This document shows, one piece after another, positions 40,288 through 52,019 of a stretch of 64,000 nucleotides of DNA. The position numbers and the translations under genes are program-made. The notes beneath the pieces are model-generated. The model was not told the DNA's origin and ran no database searches. It saw only the letters and a program-made list of their open reading frames with translations. The stretch is from NCBI GenBank assembly GCA_006226775.1, contig SBGD01000073.1, forward strand, positions 41,715 through 105,714, given 5' to 3'. Origin of the DNA: Paracoccaceae bacterium. Its GTDB lineage: Bacteria > Pseudomonadota > Alphaproteobacteria > Rhodobacterales > Rhodobacteraceae. How positions within the stretch are numbered: the first letter of the stretch is position 1; each line of letters starts with the position of its first letter.

Positions 40288-41706
40288 ATGGACTGGAAAA
40301 CCTTTGCCCGCCACGGGCGCAAGATCGCCGACTGGGGCGCGGGCTACCACGAGACCCTGCGCGACCGGCCGGTGCGGGCCCGGACCAAGCCGGGCGAGAT
40401 CTTCGGCCAATTGCCCGCCACCCCGCCCGAGACCGGCGAGGACATGGCAGCGATCCTCGAGGATTTCGAGAAGATCGTGATGCCCGGCCTCACCCATTGG
40501 CAGCATCCGCGCTTCTTCGCCTATTTCCCGGCCAATGCCGCACCGCCCTCGATGCTGGCAGAGTTCCTGACCACGGTGATCGCGCCGCAATGCATGCTCT
40601 GGCAGACCTCGCCCGCCGCCACCGAGATGGAAACCCGGATGATCCTCTGGCTGCGCGATGCGCTCGGCCTGCCCGGCGATGTCACCGGCGCGATCCAGGA
40701 CAGCGCCTCGACCGCGACCCTGGCCGCGGTGCTGACCATGCGCGAGTGCGCGCTCAACTTCAAAGGCAAGGAGGAGGGTCTGTTCGGCCAGACGCCCCTG
40801 CGGATCTATTGCTCGGACGAGGTGCACAGCTCGATCGACCGCGCCATCTGGTTTTCCGGCATCGGCCAGGACAACCTTGTGCGCATCCCCACCCAAGGCC
40901 CGCTGCGCGGCATGGACCCGGCGGCCCTGCGCAAGGCGGTGGAGGCGGACCTCGCCGCCGGGCTGAGGCCCGCGGGCATCGTCGCCTGCACCGGCGGCAC
41001 CTCGACCGGGGCCTGCGATGACATCGACGCGGTGGCCGACGTGGCGCAGGATCACGGGCTCTACCTGCATGTCGATGCCGCCTGGGCCGGGTCGGCGATG
41101 ATCTGCCCGGAGTTCCGCACGCTGTGGCAAGGGATCGAGCGGGCGGACAGCGTCGTCTTCAACCCGCACAAGTGGCTGGGCGCGCAGTTCGATTGCTCGG
41201 TGCAATTCGTGCGCGACAGCGAGGCGCTGATCCATACGCTGGCCATCCGCCCCGAGTACCTTCTGACCCATGGCGCCGACGGCATCACCAATTACTCCGA
41301 ATGGTCGATCCCGCTGGGCCGCCGCTTCCGCGCGCTGAAGATCTGGTTCCTGCTGCGCAGCTACGGGCTGGAAGGGCTGCGCACGCGGCTGCGCAATCAC
41401 GTCGCCTGGTCGCAGGCGCTTTGCGACCGGCTGGGCGCCGAGCCCGATATCGAGATCGTCACGCCGCCGGTGCTGTCGCTCTTTACCTTCCGCTATCGCC
41501 CCGCGGGCGTGGCCGAGGATGACCTCGACGCGCTGAACCAGCGGCTGGTCGACACGATCAACGACGATGGCCGCATCTACCTGACCCAGACGCTGGTGGG
41601 CGGGGCCAAGGCGATCCGCTTTCAGGCCGGCCAGTTCGACTGCACCGAAGAAGACGTGGCGCTGGCCTTCGACGTCATCACCGAAATCGCCCGCAAGGAG
41701 CTTTGA
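40288..41706 (+). CDS. Pyridoxal-dependent decarboxylase, aromatic-L-amino-acid-decarboxylase-like
   Basis: 472 aa; VFNPHKWLGAQFDCS PLP lysine motif, SDEVHSSIDRA, PLGRRFRALKIWFLLRSYG. Confidence 0.93.
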   Translation: MDWKTFARHGRKIADWGAGYHETLRDRPVRARTKPGEIFGQLPATPPETGEDMAAILEDFEKIVMPGLTHWQHPRFFAYFPANAAPPSMLAEFLTTVIAPQCMLWQTSPAATEMETRMILWLRDALGLPGDVTGAIQDSASTATLAAVLTMRECALNFKGKEEGLFGQTPLRIYCSDEVHSSIDRAIWFSGIGQDNLVRIPTQGPLRGMDPAALRKAVEADLAAGLRPAGIVACTGGTSTGACDDIDAVADVAQDHGLYLHVDAAWAGSAMICPEFRTLWQGIERADSVVFNPHKWLGAQFDCSVQFVRDSEALIHTLAIRPEYLLTHGADGITNYSEWSIPLGRRFRALKIWFLLRSYGLEGLRTRLRNHVAWSQALCDRLGAEPDIEIVTPPVLSLFTFRYRPAGVAEDDLDALNQRLVDTINDDGRIYLTQTLVGGAKAIRFQAGQFDCTEEDVALAFDVITEIARKEL

Positions 41707-41709
41707 CAG

Positions 41710-42561
41710 ATGCGTTTCGTGACCTACCGCGCCGAAGGCGAGACCTTCTACGGCATCGAGACTGCCGCCGGGATCGTGCCGCTCTCGCCCGATTTCCCGC
41801 AGTATCCGACCCTGAAGGAGGTGATCGAGGCCTGCGCGCTCAAGGATCTCGCGCAGGCCGCCGTGGGGCGCGCACCCGAGCACCGGGATGTCAGCTACCT
41901 GCCGCCGATCCCCCGACCGGGCAAGATCATCTGCGTCGGCGTCAACTTTCCCGACCGCAATGCCGAGTACCGCGACGGGAAGGACGCGCCGCCCAACATG
42001 TCGCTTTTCATCCGTTTCCCCGAGAGTTTCACCGGCCACGGCCAGCCGCTGATCCGCCCGCCGGAAAGCCCGCAACTGGACTACGAGGGCGAGATCGCGG
42101 TGGTGATCGGCACACCCGGGCGGCGCATTGCCGAGGCCGAGGCCTACGACCATATCTGCGCGCTGACGCTGTGCAACGAAGGCACCATTCGCGACTGGGT
42201 GCGCCATGCGAAATTCAACGTCACCCAGGGCAAGAACTGGGACCGTTCCGGCGCCATGGGGCCGGGGCTTGTGCCCTTCACCCATGCCGCGCAACTGGAC
42301 GACGTGCGGCTGACCACGCATGTCAACGGCGATTTGCGCCAGGACGACCGCACCGCGCGGATGCTGTTCCCGATCCGCCGGCAGATCGCCTATATCTCGA
42401 CCTTCACCACGCTGGCCCCCGGCGACATCATCGTCACCGGCACCCCCACCGGCGCGGGCGCGCGCTTCGATCCGCCGAAGTTCCTGGTGCCCGGCGACGA
42501 GATCGTGGTCAGCGCCGAGGGCCTGGGCGCCCTGCGCAACACGGTCGAGGACGAGGCATGA
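41710..42561 (+). CDS. hpaG: Fumarylacetoacetate hydrolase family protein (HHDD isomerase / OPET decarboxylase-like)
   Basis: 283 aa; KIICVGVNFPDRNAEYRDG, DYEGEIAVVIGTPGRRI, GDIIVTGTPTGAGAR. Confidence 0.85.
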   Translation: MRFVTYRAEGETFYGIETAAGIVPLSPDFPQYPTLKEVIEACALKDLAQAAVGRAPEHRDVSYLPPIPRPGKIICVGVNFPDRNAEYRDGKDAPPNMSLFIRFPESFTGHGQPLIRPPESPQLDYEGEIAVVIGTPGRRIAEAEAYDHICALTLCNEGTIRDWVRHAKFNVTQGKNWDRSGAMGPGLVPFTHAAQLDDVRLTTHVNGDLRQDDRTARMLFPIRRQIAYISTFTTLAPGDIIVTGTPTGAGARFDPPKFLVPGDEIVVSAEGLGALRNTVEDEA

Positions 42562-43358
42562 CGCCGGAGCAGATCCAGCAGGCCGCCGCCGATCTTCTGC
42601 GCGCCGAACAGACCGGCACGCAGATCGGCCTGCTGAGCCTGCGCCACCCCGCGATCACCATGGACGACGCCTATGCGATCCAGACCGCGCTGATGGCGCA
42701 GAAACTGGCCCAGGGCCGCCGGGTGATCGGCTGGAAGATCGGGTTGACCTCGCGCGCCATGCAGCAGGCGCTGGGCATCGACATTCCCGACAGCGGCGTG
42801 CTGTTCGACGACATGGCCTTCGACACCGGCGCCAGCGTGCCCCGCGGCCGCTTCATCCAGCCCCGCATCGAGGCCGAGATCGCCTTTGTCATGAAGGCCC
42901 CGCTTGGCGGCGCCGACCTCAGCCGCGACGATGTGCTGGCGGCGACGGATCACGTTTCGCCCAGCCTCGAGATTCTCGACACCCGCATCCTGCGCGCCGA
43001 TCCCGAAACCGGCACGCCGCGCCGGATCTTCGACACCATCAGCGACAATGCCGCCAATGCCGGCATCGTGCTGGGCGCCGAGCGGCATGACCCTAGGGCC
43101 GTCGATCTGCGCTGGATCGGCGCGATTGTCAGCCGCGACGGCATTGTCGAGGAAACTGGCCTTGGCGCCGGGGTGCTGAACGATCCGGTGGCAAGCGTGC
43201 TCTGGCTGGCGCGGCGGATGGCGCAACATGGCCAGAGGATCGACGCCGGGCAGGTGATCCTGTCGGGCAGCTTCATCCGGCCGGTCGAATGCCCGCCGGG
43301 CACGCAGGCCCTGGCGGATTTCGGCCCCTTCGGCACGGTTTCCATCGGCTTCGACTGA
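42558..43358 (+). CDS. hpaH: 2-oxo-hept-4-ene-1,7-dioate hydratase
   Basis: 266 aa; MTPEQIQQAAADLLRAEQTGTQIGLLSLRHPAITMDDAYAIQTALMAQKLAQGRRVIGWKIGLTSRAMQQALGI. Confidence 0.92.
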   Translation: MTPEQIQQAAADLLRAEQTGTQIGLLSLRHPAITMDDAYAIQTALMAQKLAQGRRVIGWKIGLTSRAMQQALGIDIPDSGVLFDDMAFDTGASVPRGRFIQPRIEAEIAFVMKAPLGGADLSRDDVLAATDHVSPSLEILDTRILRADPETGTPRRIFDTISDNAANAGIVLGAERHDPRAVDLRWIGAIVSRDGIVEETGLGAGVLNDPVASVLWLARRMAQHGQRIDAGQVILSGSFIRPVECPPGTQALADFGPFGTVSIGFD

Positions 43359-43368
43359 AGGCGCGACC

Positions 43369-43388
43369 ACCTATCCGAAAGGATAGGT
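43369..43388 (+). terminator. GAAA-tetraloop hairpin 3' of hpaH
   Basis: acctatcc-gaaa-ggataggt, 8-bp perfect stem starting 11 nt after the hpaH stop. The same core recurs inverted at 46286. Confidence 0.55.
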
Positions 43389-43460
43389 CAACATCCGTTC
43401 GGAAGGATGCACCGCCCGCGGGATCGTGTAACAAGGCAAACACCACGTGGGAGACCGCCG

Positions 43461-43979
43461 ATGACATCCCGGGCTTGCCGTCGCACCTTTCTTGCCGGGC
43501 TCACCCTGGCCTGCCTCGCCCCGGCGGCGGGGGCCGACCACCTGCGCGACCCCGAGGGCCCGGTGATCCTCACCGTTTCCGGCGCCATTGCGCATCACAA
43601 CGCCGGGGATGAGGCGCGCTTCGACCTCGACATGCTGCGCGCGCTCGATGCGCGCGAGGTGACGACCTCGACGATCTGGACCGAGGGCGCGATCCGCTTC
43701 ACCGGCGTCTCGCTCGACGTGCTGCTGGCGCATGTCGGCGCAAGCGGCAGCACCGTCGCGGCCCGGGCGATCAACGACTACACGGTCGAGATCCCGGCAA
43801 GCGACGCGACGCCCGAGGGCGCGCTGCTGGCCTACGGGATGAACGGCGCGCCGATGTCGCGGCGCGACAAGGGGCCGCTCTGGGTGATCTATCCCTTTGA
43901 TGCCTCTGTCGATTATCGCTCGGAGGTGATCTATTCGCGCAGCATCTGGCAACTCGACCGGATGGAGATCCGCGAGTAA
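43461..43979 (+). CDS. Periplasmic oxidoreductase-molybdopterin-binding-domain-like protein lacking cysteines
   Basis: 172 aa with signal peptide; GPVILTVSGAIA...FDLDMLRALDAREVTTSTIWTEGAIRFTGVSLDVLL...GPLWVIYPFD resembles the SUOX/YedY fold. No Cys in the predicted mature protein. Confidence 0.72.
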   Translation: MTSRACRRTFLAGLTLACLAPAAGADHLRDPEGPVILTVSGAIAHHNAGDEARFDLDMLRALDAREVTTSTIWTEGAIRFTGVSLDVLLAHVGASGSTVAARAINDYTVEIPASDATPEGALLAYGMNGAPMSRRDKGPLWVIYPFDASVDYRSEVIYSRSIWQLDRMEIRE

Positions 43980-44020
43980 CGCCATTCCGCCCCGGATGGT
44001 TCTCGCCTAGACTTCGCGCC

Positions 44021-46132
<2,112 letters not shown>

Positions 46133-46285
46133 ATGATGAACGCTGAACGTTCGAAACGTCCGCTATCGCCCGTCTTGCCGCGGCAAGGTCGCACCCGGGC
46201 GATCCCCATGCGCCCTGTGTCGCACAAGATCCGCTACCATACAGGAGGGGAACTCGGATATTGGCCTGTCCGAATGGAGAGGCGC

Positions 46286-46303
46286 CCTATCCTTTCGGAT
46301 AGG
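46286..46303 (-). terminator. GAAA-tetraloop hairpin 3' of the YggS gene (reverse strand)
   Basis: Reverse strand cctatcc-gaaa-ggatagg, 17 nt beyond the stop of the minus-strand YggS gene. Confidence 0.5.
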
Positions 46304-46319
46304 CGTCAGATCGGCCGCC

Positions 46320-46976
46320 TCAGCCCTGCGCCGCCCGCGCGCCGAATATGGCCGCGCCGACGCGGACATGGGTCGCCCCGAAGGAAATCGCCGTCTCGAA
46401 GTCGCCGGACATGCCCATCGACAGCCCCTCGAGCCCGTTGCGCGCGGCGAATTTCGCCAGCATGGCGAAATGCAGGCTGGGTTCTTCGTCGATCGGCGGA
46501 ATGCACATCAGCCCGCGCACCGGCAGATCGAGCCTGCGGCATTCGGCGACGAACCCGTCGACATCGGCGGGCAGGACCCCGGCCTTCTGCGGCTCTTCCC
46601 CGGTGTTGACCTGCACGAACAGCTCCGGGCAGGCGCCACGCTCCTGCGCCAGCCGCGCCAGGGTGGCGGCCAGTTTCGGGCGGTCGACGGAATGGATGGC
46701 CTGGGCAAGATCCATCGCCTGCCGCGCCTTGTTGGTCTGCAGCGGGCCGATCAGGTGCAGCGCGATGCCGTCGAACCGTTCGCGGTAGGCGGGCCATTTC
46801 TCTGCCGCCTCCTGCACCCGGTTCTCGCCAAAGACCCGGTGGCCCTCTTGCAGGATCGCCTCGACCCGGGCGGGCGGTTGCTGCTTGGACACGGCAATCA
46901 GCGTCGCGCTGCCCTCGGCGCGGCCCGCCGCTGCCTCGGCCTTGCGGATACGGTCCTGGATATCGCTCAAACCCAT
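46320..46976 (-). CDS. YggS family pyridoxal phosphate-dependent enzyme
   Basis: 218 aa; MGLSDIQDRIRKAEAAAGRAEGSATLIAVSKQQP..., HLIGPLQTNKARQA, VQVNTGEEPQKAG, GLMCIPP. Confidence 0.95.
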   Translation of the reverse strand: MGLSDIQDRIRKAEAAAGRAEGSATLIAVSKQQPPARVEAILQEGHRVFGENRVQEAAEKWPAYRERFDGIALHLIGPLQTNKARQAMDLAQAIHSVDRPKLAATLARLAQERGACPELFVQVNTGEEPQKAGVLPADVDGFVAECRRLDLPVRGLMCIPPIDEEPSLHFAMLAKFAARNGLEGLSMGMSGDFETAISFGATHVRVGAAIFGARAAQG

Positions 46977-47065
46977 CACGGCCTCCTGTTGCAGGAAACG
47001 CCCTGCCCTTTCGCAGTTCGGGTTAGCAAAACGCCGTCCGAAAGAAAACGGACCCCGCAAAAGAA

Positions 47066-47091
47066 AAGAGCGGGTCCGAAGACCCGCTCTT
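47066..47091 (-). terminator. Rho-independent terminator of the porin gene
   Basis: Reverse strand: aagagcgggtc-ttcg-gacccgctctt followed by ttcttttg; 11-bp stem, UUCG tetraloop, U-rich tail. Confidence 0.85.
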
Positions 47092-47115
47092 CCCTGAATA
47101 AGGCGTGGATCGTTC

Positions 47116-48159
47116 TTAGAACGACATTGCCAGGCCGAGCGACCAGGTGTTGTACGACTCGTCGCTACCCGAGGTGAAGTCCTCGTGCAGGGTGTTGTGG
47201 TTGTAGCCCAGCTGAGCTGCGAGACCGCCACCCATGTCGTATTCGGCGGCAAGGCCGACACCCGAGGAGTGCACGTCGCCGTCGAAGGTGTTGCGGCCGT
47301 AGTTCAGGCCGATTGCCAGCGCGTTCATCTCGTAGGCAACGCCCAGACCAACGTGGTTGGCTTCGGTGCCGTCGGCGTCTGCCACGGTGTAGGTGAAGCC
47401 GGTGGTCACACCGTTCGAGAAGCCGGCGTCAACCGACAGACCGATGATCGACAGGTCGCCCGAGAAGGCGGTGCCGAAGAAGGTGTAGTTGTCGTCGTTC
47501 ACGGCCTGGAAGCCGAGGCCAACGCCCAGAGCAACACCGCTCAGGTCACCTTCGTAACGCACGCCGAGACCCCAGACCGGGTCGTCGTTGCCGGAGTCGT
47601 CGATTTCAGCCGACAGCGATGCGGTCACGGTGTCGAACGAATAGTCGAAACGCGCGATCTGGCCGTCATAGAAGCCGTCGAGACCGTTGTTGCCGAAGCC
47701 ACCCCAAGCGATGTGCTCTTCGTTGTCCTGGATCGAGCCGCCGGCATACGACACTTCGCGCATCGCCTTGTCGAATGCGCCGTCGGTGTCACCCATGGTC
47801 AGGGTTGCGCCGCCGCCGGAGATGAAGAAGGTTGCGCCGCCGTCGTCAGCGTCGTTCTGGGTCGCGTTCGAGATCGCGCCGCCTTCGTCGAGGTCAACGG
47901 TCGCGCCGAAGGTCAGACCGTTGTCGGCAGTGCCTTCCATCTTGAAGGTCACGTCGATGTCGGTGTGGAACTGCGTGACGATCTCGTCGTTGCCGTTGAC
48001 CTGGCCCAGCACGTTCGTGGTGAAGAACTCACCGCCGAAGACGCCGATTTCGGCCTTACCGGTGATGTCGATGGTACCAGCGCCGGAGCCAGTGACTTCT
48101 GCCTGGGCGAAGCCGGCGGTTGCGACCAATGCGGTGGTAGCAAACAGGATATTTTTCAT
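47116..48159 (-). CDS. Outer membrane porin
   Basis: 347 aa; MKNILFATTALVATAGFAQAEVTGSGAGTIDITGKAEIGVFGG..., beta-barrel pattern ending in aromatic Phe (WSLGLAMSF). Confidence 0.93.
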   Translation of the reverse strand: MKNILFATTALVATAGFAQAEVTGSGAGTIDITGKAEIGVFGGEFFTTNVLGQVNGNDEIVTQFHTDIDVTFKMEGTADNGLTFGATVDLDEGGAISNATQNDADDGGATFFISGGGATLTMGDTDGAFDKAMREVSYAGGSIQDNEEHIAWGGFGNNGLDGFYDGQIARFDYSFDTVTASLSAEIDDSGNDDPVWGLGVRYEGDLSGVALGVGLGFQAVNDDNYTFFGTAFSGDLSIIGLSVDAGFSNGVTTGFTYTVADADGTEANHVGLGVAYEMNALAIGLNYGRNTFDGDVHSSGVGLAAEYDMGGGLAAQLGYNHNTLHEDFTSGSDESYNTWSLGLAMSF

Positions 48160-48458
48160 TGTTTCCCTCATGTGTCTTGTAGCACGTACCAAACCGGTCG
48201 CCCGGCTTTGATGGGTGTGTCTTGCACCCTGAGGGCCTCTTGATGCAAGCGGGTGCCCCATGTGTGGCCGCAACAAGGCAGGGAGTGATGCGCAATTGTC
48301 ACAAGAATTCCGGGGCCCGGTCGCACCTTTGCCATCAAGCCGGTGTTCCTGCCCGAAACCGGGCGGAAATGACGGTGAATGAGCATCTTGTCGTCCCTGC
48401 CCCCGGCTTGTATTGAGGGGCCTGACGTGAACGGAACCGAGTGCGCAGGAGCCGAGTG

Positions 48459-48944
48459 ATGACCGCGATTTCCAGAAAGGCCGCGATTCTTCTGGCCGGG
48501 GCTGCCTTTGCGCTCTCTGCCTGCGGCGCACAGTTCACCCCCGGCAAAAGCGCGGACGAGGCCCTGGAGACCGAGATCTACGGGTCGGGCGGGCGTCCGC
48601 AGTCGACGGTCTGGGATTTCTTCCGCGGCCCGCAGGACCGGTCGCGCATCGGAAGGGTCAACAAGTACATCTGGAACGCCTCGCTCGAGGTGCTGGATTT
48701 CCTCCCGGTGGCCTCGGTCGATCCCTTCACCGGGGTCATCGTCACCGGCTATGGCACGCCGCCGGGCGGCGGGCGGTCCTATCGCGCCACGGTCTACGTG
48801 ACCGATCCGGCGCTGGATGCGCGCTCGCTGAACCTTGCGCTGCAGACCCGCGCGGGCCCGGTCAGCGCCGAAACCCTGCGCGCCATCGAGGACGCCATCC
48901 TGACCCGCGCCCGCCAGTTGCGCGCCCAGGACAGCAAGCTCTAG
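48459..48944 (+). CDS. DUF3576-like lipoprotein
   Basis: 161 aa; lipobox LSACGAQF, TEIYGSGGRPQSTVWDFFRGP..VNKYIWNASLEVLDFLPVASVDPFTGVIVTGYG. Confidence 0.8.
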   Translation: MTAISRKAAILLAGAAFALSACGAQFTPGKSADEALETEIYGSGGRPQSTVWDFFRGPQDRSRIGRVNKYIWNASLEVLDFLPVASVDPFTGVIVTGYGTPPGGGRSYRATVYVTDPALDARSLNLALQTRAGPVSAETLRAIEDAILTRARQLRAQDSKL

Positions 48945-49041
48945 ACACGGGCCTCGCCGGTGTGAAAGGCCAAGCGAAAGCGGGGCCTGCCCGGCCTTCA
49001 AACCCCTTTGACCCGCCATCAGGGCAGTTTTCTCCGGGCCA

Positions 49042-49944
49042 TCATCCGCCCGGTGCCAGCCGCGCGCGGCGGGTAACCTGCCCGTCGCCCTGCGCCTCGA
49101 TTCGCGCCAGCGCCGCCGCCAGAGGCTCACGCGCCACCGCCATGTGATGGGCATTGGCGTGCAGCAGAAGGTCCGGCCCGGCGACCCAGGCGACATGACC
49201 TTTCCAGAACAGCAGATCGCCGCGCTGCAAGGCGGCATCAGGCGGCAGGGTCCGGCCCAGCGCGGCCTCCTGCAGGTCCGAATCCCCCGGACAGGGAATG
49301 GCGCAGGCCAGGCACGCCGCCTGCACCAGCCCGGAACAGTCGATGCCGAAGCCGGAATTGCCGCCCCAGTGATAGGGCACGCCGAGAAACCGCTCGGCCA
49401 CGGCGACCGGATCGGCCTCGGCCTGCGCCAGCGGGCGCAGGTGGGCCATCGGCACATAGGCGGTATAGCTGGTCTTGTGCCCCTCGGGCGCGGCGCGCAG
49501 TTGCGCGACCTCGGCCCAGCGGCCGGACTCATGGGTGGCGCCCAACTCCAGCGCGGTTCCGAAGGAGATCGGCAGCATCTCCTCGCTGTTCTTCAGCACC
49601 GGCACCGGCGCGAGATAGCTTTGCCGCGCGGCGACCACATGGGTGGGCCGGATCGGCGCCGCCTCGGCCAGCGCGGCGCGGCGGATGTAGCCGACGTAGC
49701 CGTCGCGCGCGGCGGCGCCGAAGACCCAGGTCTCGCCGATCTCCAGCGCCTCGAAGACCTCGTGCAGCACCAGCTCACGCTCGCGCCGCGGCGGGGCGCC
49801 CTCGGGCAGGGAATAGAGCCCGGCCACCGGCAGGGCGACGCGCAGCGGCACGGGTTCGGCGAAGGCCGCGGCCGCCACCTGGCCGCGCAGCGCCACATGC
49901 GCCACCCGCCCGTTGGACTTCAGCAAGCGCCGGTCGATGCTCAC
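49042..49944 (-). CDS. C40 family (NlpC/P60) cysteine peptidase with SH3-like region
   Basis: 300 aa; VPYHWGGNSGFGIDCSGLVQAACLACAIPCPGDSDLQ, RGDLLFWKGHVAWVAG. Confidence 0.92.
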   Translation of the reverse strand: MSIDRRLLKSNGRVAHVALRGQVAAAAFAEPVPLRVALPVAGLYSLPEGAPPRRERELVLHEVFEALEIGETWVFGAAARDGYVGYIRRAALAEAAPIRPTHVVAARQSYLAPVPVLKNSEEMLPISFGTALELGATHESGRWAEVAQLRAAPEGHKTSYTAYVPMAHLRPLAQAEADPVAVAERFLGVPYHWGGNSGFGIDCSGLVQAACLACAIPCPGDSDLQEAALGRTLPPDAALQRGDLLFWKGHVAWVAGPDLLLHANAHHMAVAREPLAAALARIEAQGDGQVTRRARLAPGG

Positions 49945-51353
49945 CCCTCGGCCTCCAGCCCCAGCAGTTCCGGCAGCGCGGCGAGGATGGCGCGCGCGCC
50001 CATGCCGACACCGCCCTTGGGGCGCGCCGGCCTGGCCTCGGGCTGCCAGCCGTAGATGTCGAAATGGGCGTAGCGCGTGTCGTCGTTGACGAAGCGGCGC
50101 AGGAACAGCGCGGCGGTGATCGACCCGGCGAAACCGCCCTTGGGCGCATTGTCGAGATCGGCAATCCCCGGTTCGATCATCGTCTCGTAAGGGTCCCAGA
50201 AGGGCATCCGCCAGAGCGGATCATGCGCCTCGCGCCCGCCGGCCTCGAGCGCGGCGGCGGTGGCGTCATCGGCATAGAAGGGCGCCAGGTCCGGGCCCAC
50301 CGCGACCCGCGCCGCGCCGGTCAGGGTGGCCATCGAGATGACCAGGTCCGAAGGTTCCTCGCAGGCCAGCGCCAGCGCATCGGCCAGCACCAGCCGCCCC
50401 TCGGCGTCGGTATTGTTGATCTCGACCGTCAGCCCCTTGCGCGAGGTCAGGATGTCGCCCGGGCGGAAGGCCCCGGCCGAGACCGAATTCTCGACCGCCG
50501 GGATCAGCACGCGCAATTGCAAGGGCAGGTCCAGCGCCATGATCATCCGCGCCAGCCCCAGCACCGTCGCCGCGCCGCCCATGTCCTTTTTCATCAGCGC
50601 CATCGAGGCGCCGGGCTTGAGGTTCAGCCCGCCGGTGTCGAAACAGACCCCCTTGCCCACCAGCGTCAGCTTCGGGCCGGCCTCGCCCCAGGCCATGTCG
50701 ATCAGCCGCGGCGGACAGTCCGAGGCACGCCCCACCGCATGGATCAGCGGCAGGTTCTCGGCCAGAAGCTCGGCCCCGCCGATCACCTTGCAGCTTGCGC
50801 CATAATCATTGGCCAGCGCGGTCGCGGCGGCCTGCAGCCCGTCGGGCGTCATGTCATTGGCCGGCGTGTTGATCAGATCGCGGGTCAGGGCCTCGCCGGC
50901 GGCAATCGCCTCGATCCGCACGGTATCGACGTCCTCGGGCGGGACCAGCATCACCGTCTTGCCGCCAGTCTCGCGGTATGTCTCGAAGCGATAGCCGTTG
51001 AGCAGCCAGCCCAGAAGCTCGGCCTCGACATCGCCCGGATCCTGCGGCAGCCCGCTTTCGATCACATAGGTGCCCTCTGGCAGGTTCTGCGCCACCGCGG
51101 CCAGGGCAAAGCGGCCACGCGCGCGATCGCGGGCCGAGCCGACCCCGCCCAGCGCGGCCTCGGGCGTGCCATCGTCGCCGGGAAAGAGCAGCACCTGCCC
51201 CGGCCCGGCCTTGAAGCCATTGGCCTCGGCCCAGCCCCGGGCGCTGGCATCCTGCGCCAGGCGCCAGGTGTCGAAGGCCTCGGCGGTCAGCAGCGCCAGA
51301 GGAATGGCGGGCGTGTCGGGATCGGCGAAGATCAGGGGGGTTGCGTCGGACAT
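49941..51353 (-). CDS. Leucyl aminopeptidase family protein (M17)
   Basis: 470 aa; LVGKGVCFDTGGLNLKPGASMALMKKDMGGAATV, NTDAEGRLVLADAL. Confidence 0.94.
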   Translation of the reverse strand: MSDATPLIFADPDTPAIPLALLTAEAFDTWRLAQDASARGWAEANGFKAGPGQVLLFPGDDGTPEAALGGVGSARDRARGRFALAAVAQNLPEGTYVIESGLPQDPGDVEAELLGWLLNGYRFETYRETGGKTVMLVPPEDVDTVRIEAIAAGEALTRDLINTPANDMTPDGLQAAATALANDYGASCKVIGGAELLAENLPLIHAVGRASDCPPRLIDMAWGEAGPKLTLVGKGVCFDTGGLNLKPGASMALMKKDMGGAATVLGLARMIMALDLPLQLRVLIPAVENSVSAGAFRPGDILTSRKGLTVEINNTDAEGRLVLADALALACEEPSDLVISMATLTGAARVAVGPDLAPFYADDATAAALEAGGREAHDPLWRMPFWDPYETMIEPGIADLDNAPKGGFAGSITAALFLRRFVNDDTRYAHFDIYGWQPEARPARPKGGVGMGARAILAALPELLGLEAEG

Positions 51354-51489
51354 GAATAACTCGCTTCGGAGGGGACGTTTGCCCGCAGCCTAGGCATCGC
51401 GCAAGGCCCCCGCAATGGCCCTCGCGTGACTTTCATGTGTCGGCCCGGGCGCAGGGGCAGGCCCCCGCCCGCGGGACCGCCCGGCCCCC

Positions 51490-51870
51490 TCACATCATGA
51501 ATTCCTGCAGGTCCCAGATCGCGGTCAGCGACCGCTCTCCGGTGCGGGCCAGACGTGATACCGTGGCGGCCAGCGCCACCGTGTCCTGCTGGTCGATGCA
51601 GGTGCAGACATCGCGCGCCACCCGGCTGAGCGCGGTCATGCCGATCTGGTCGGCGATCTTCGACAGCGACCGCAGGCATTTGCGCATCTCCGTCAACTCG
51701 CCGCGCCGATGCAGTTTGTTGGCATAGGACATGCGCACCGCGATCTCCTCCAACGCGCGGCAGACCACGTCCTCGGCGCTTTCATCGCCCATCCGGCGAT
51801 AGAGATCCTCGATCCGGTCCTGGTCCAGCCGGACCCCTTCTTCATGTGCAAGCATTCGTACCTGTTCCAC
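51490..51870 (-). CDS. Conserved hypothetical protein
   Basis: 126 aa from GTG 51870 preceded by a GAGGAG Shine-Dalgarno; VEQVRMLAHEEGVRLDQDRIEDLYRRMGDESAEDVVCRALEEIAVRMSYANKLHRRGELTEMRKCLRSLSKIADQIGM. Confidence 0.75.
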   Translation of the reverse strand: MEQVRMLAHEEGVRLDQDRIEDLYRRMGDESAEDVVCRALEEIAVRMSYANKLHRRGELTEMRKCLRSLSKIADQIGMTALSRVARDVCTCIDQQDTVALAATVSRLARTGERSLTAIWDLQEFMM

Positions 51871-52019
51871 GGTTTTTCCCCTTCTCCTCAGGCCCCCACG
51901 GCTGGGCTGCAAGATGCCGTCAAAGGGTTCCCAAAACCTTGCGGCGCAGGCCAAAAATCCCTCGAATTCTCGGCAGTTTCTGCGTAGTACCGGGGGCAAC
52001 GGACAGACGGGAGAACGCG

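Noticed and set aside
39055-42321. 1088-aa minus-strand ORF spanning hpaD, the decarboxylase and hpaG
   Set aside because: Exceptionally long, but composition is that of a GC-rich antisense frame. Three well-recognised enzymes occupy the plus strand with good starts and overlaps.
47185-48243. 352-aa plus-strand ORF antisense to the porin
   Set aside because: Arises from biased codon usage of the porin; the porin has signal peptide, barrel pattern and terminator.
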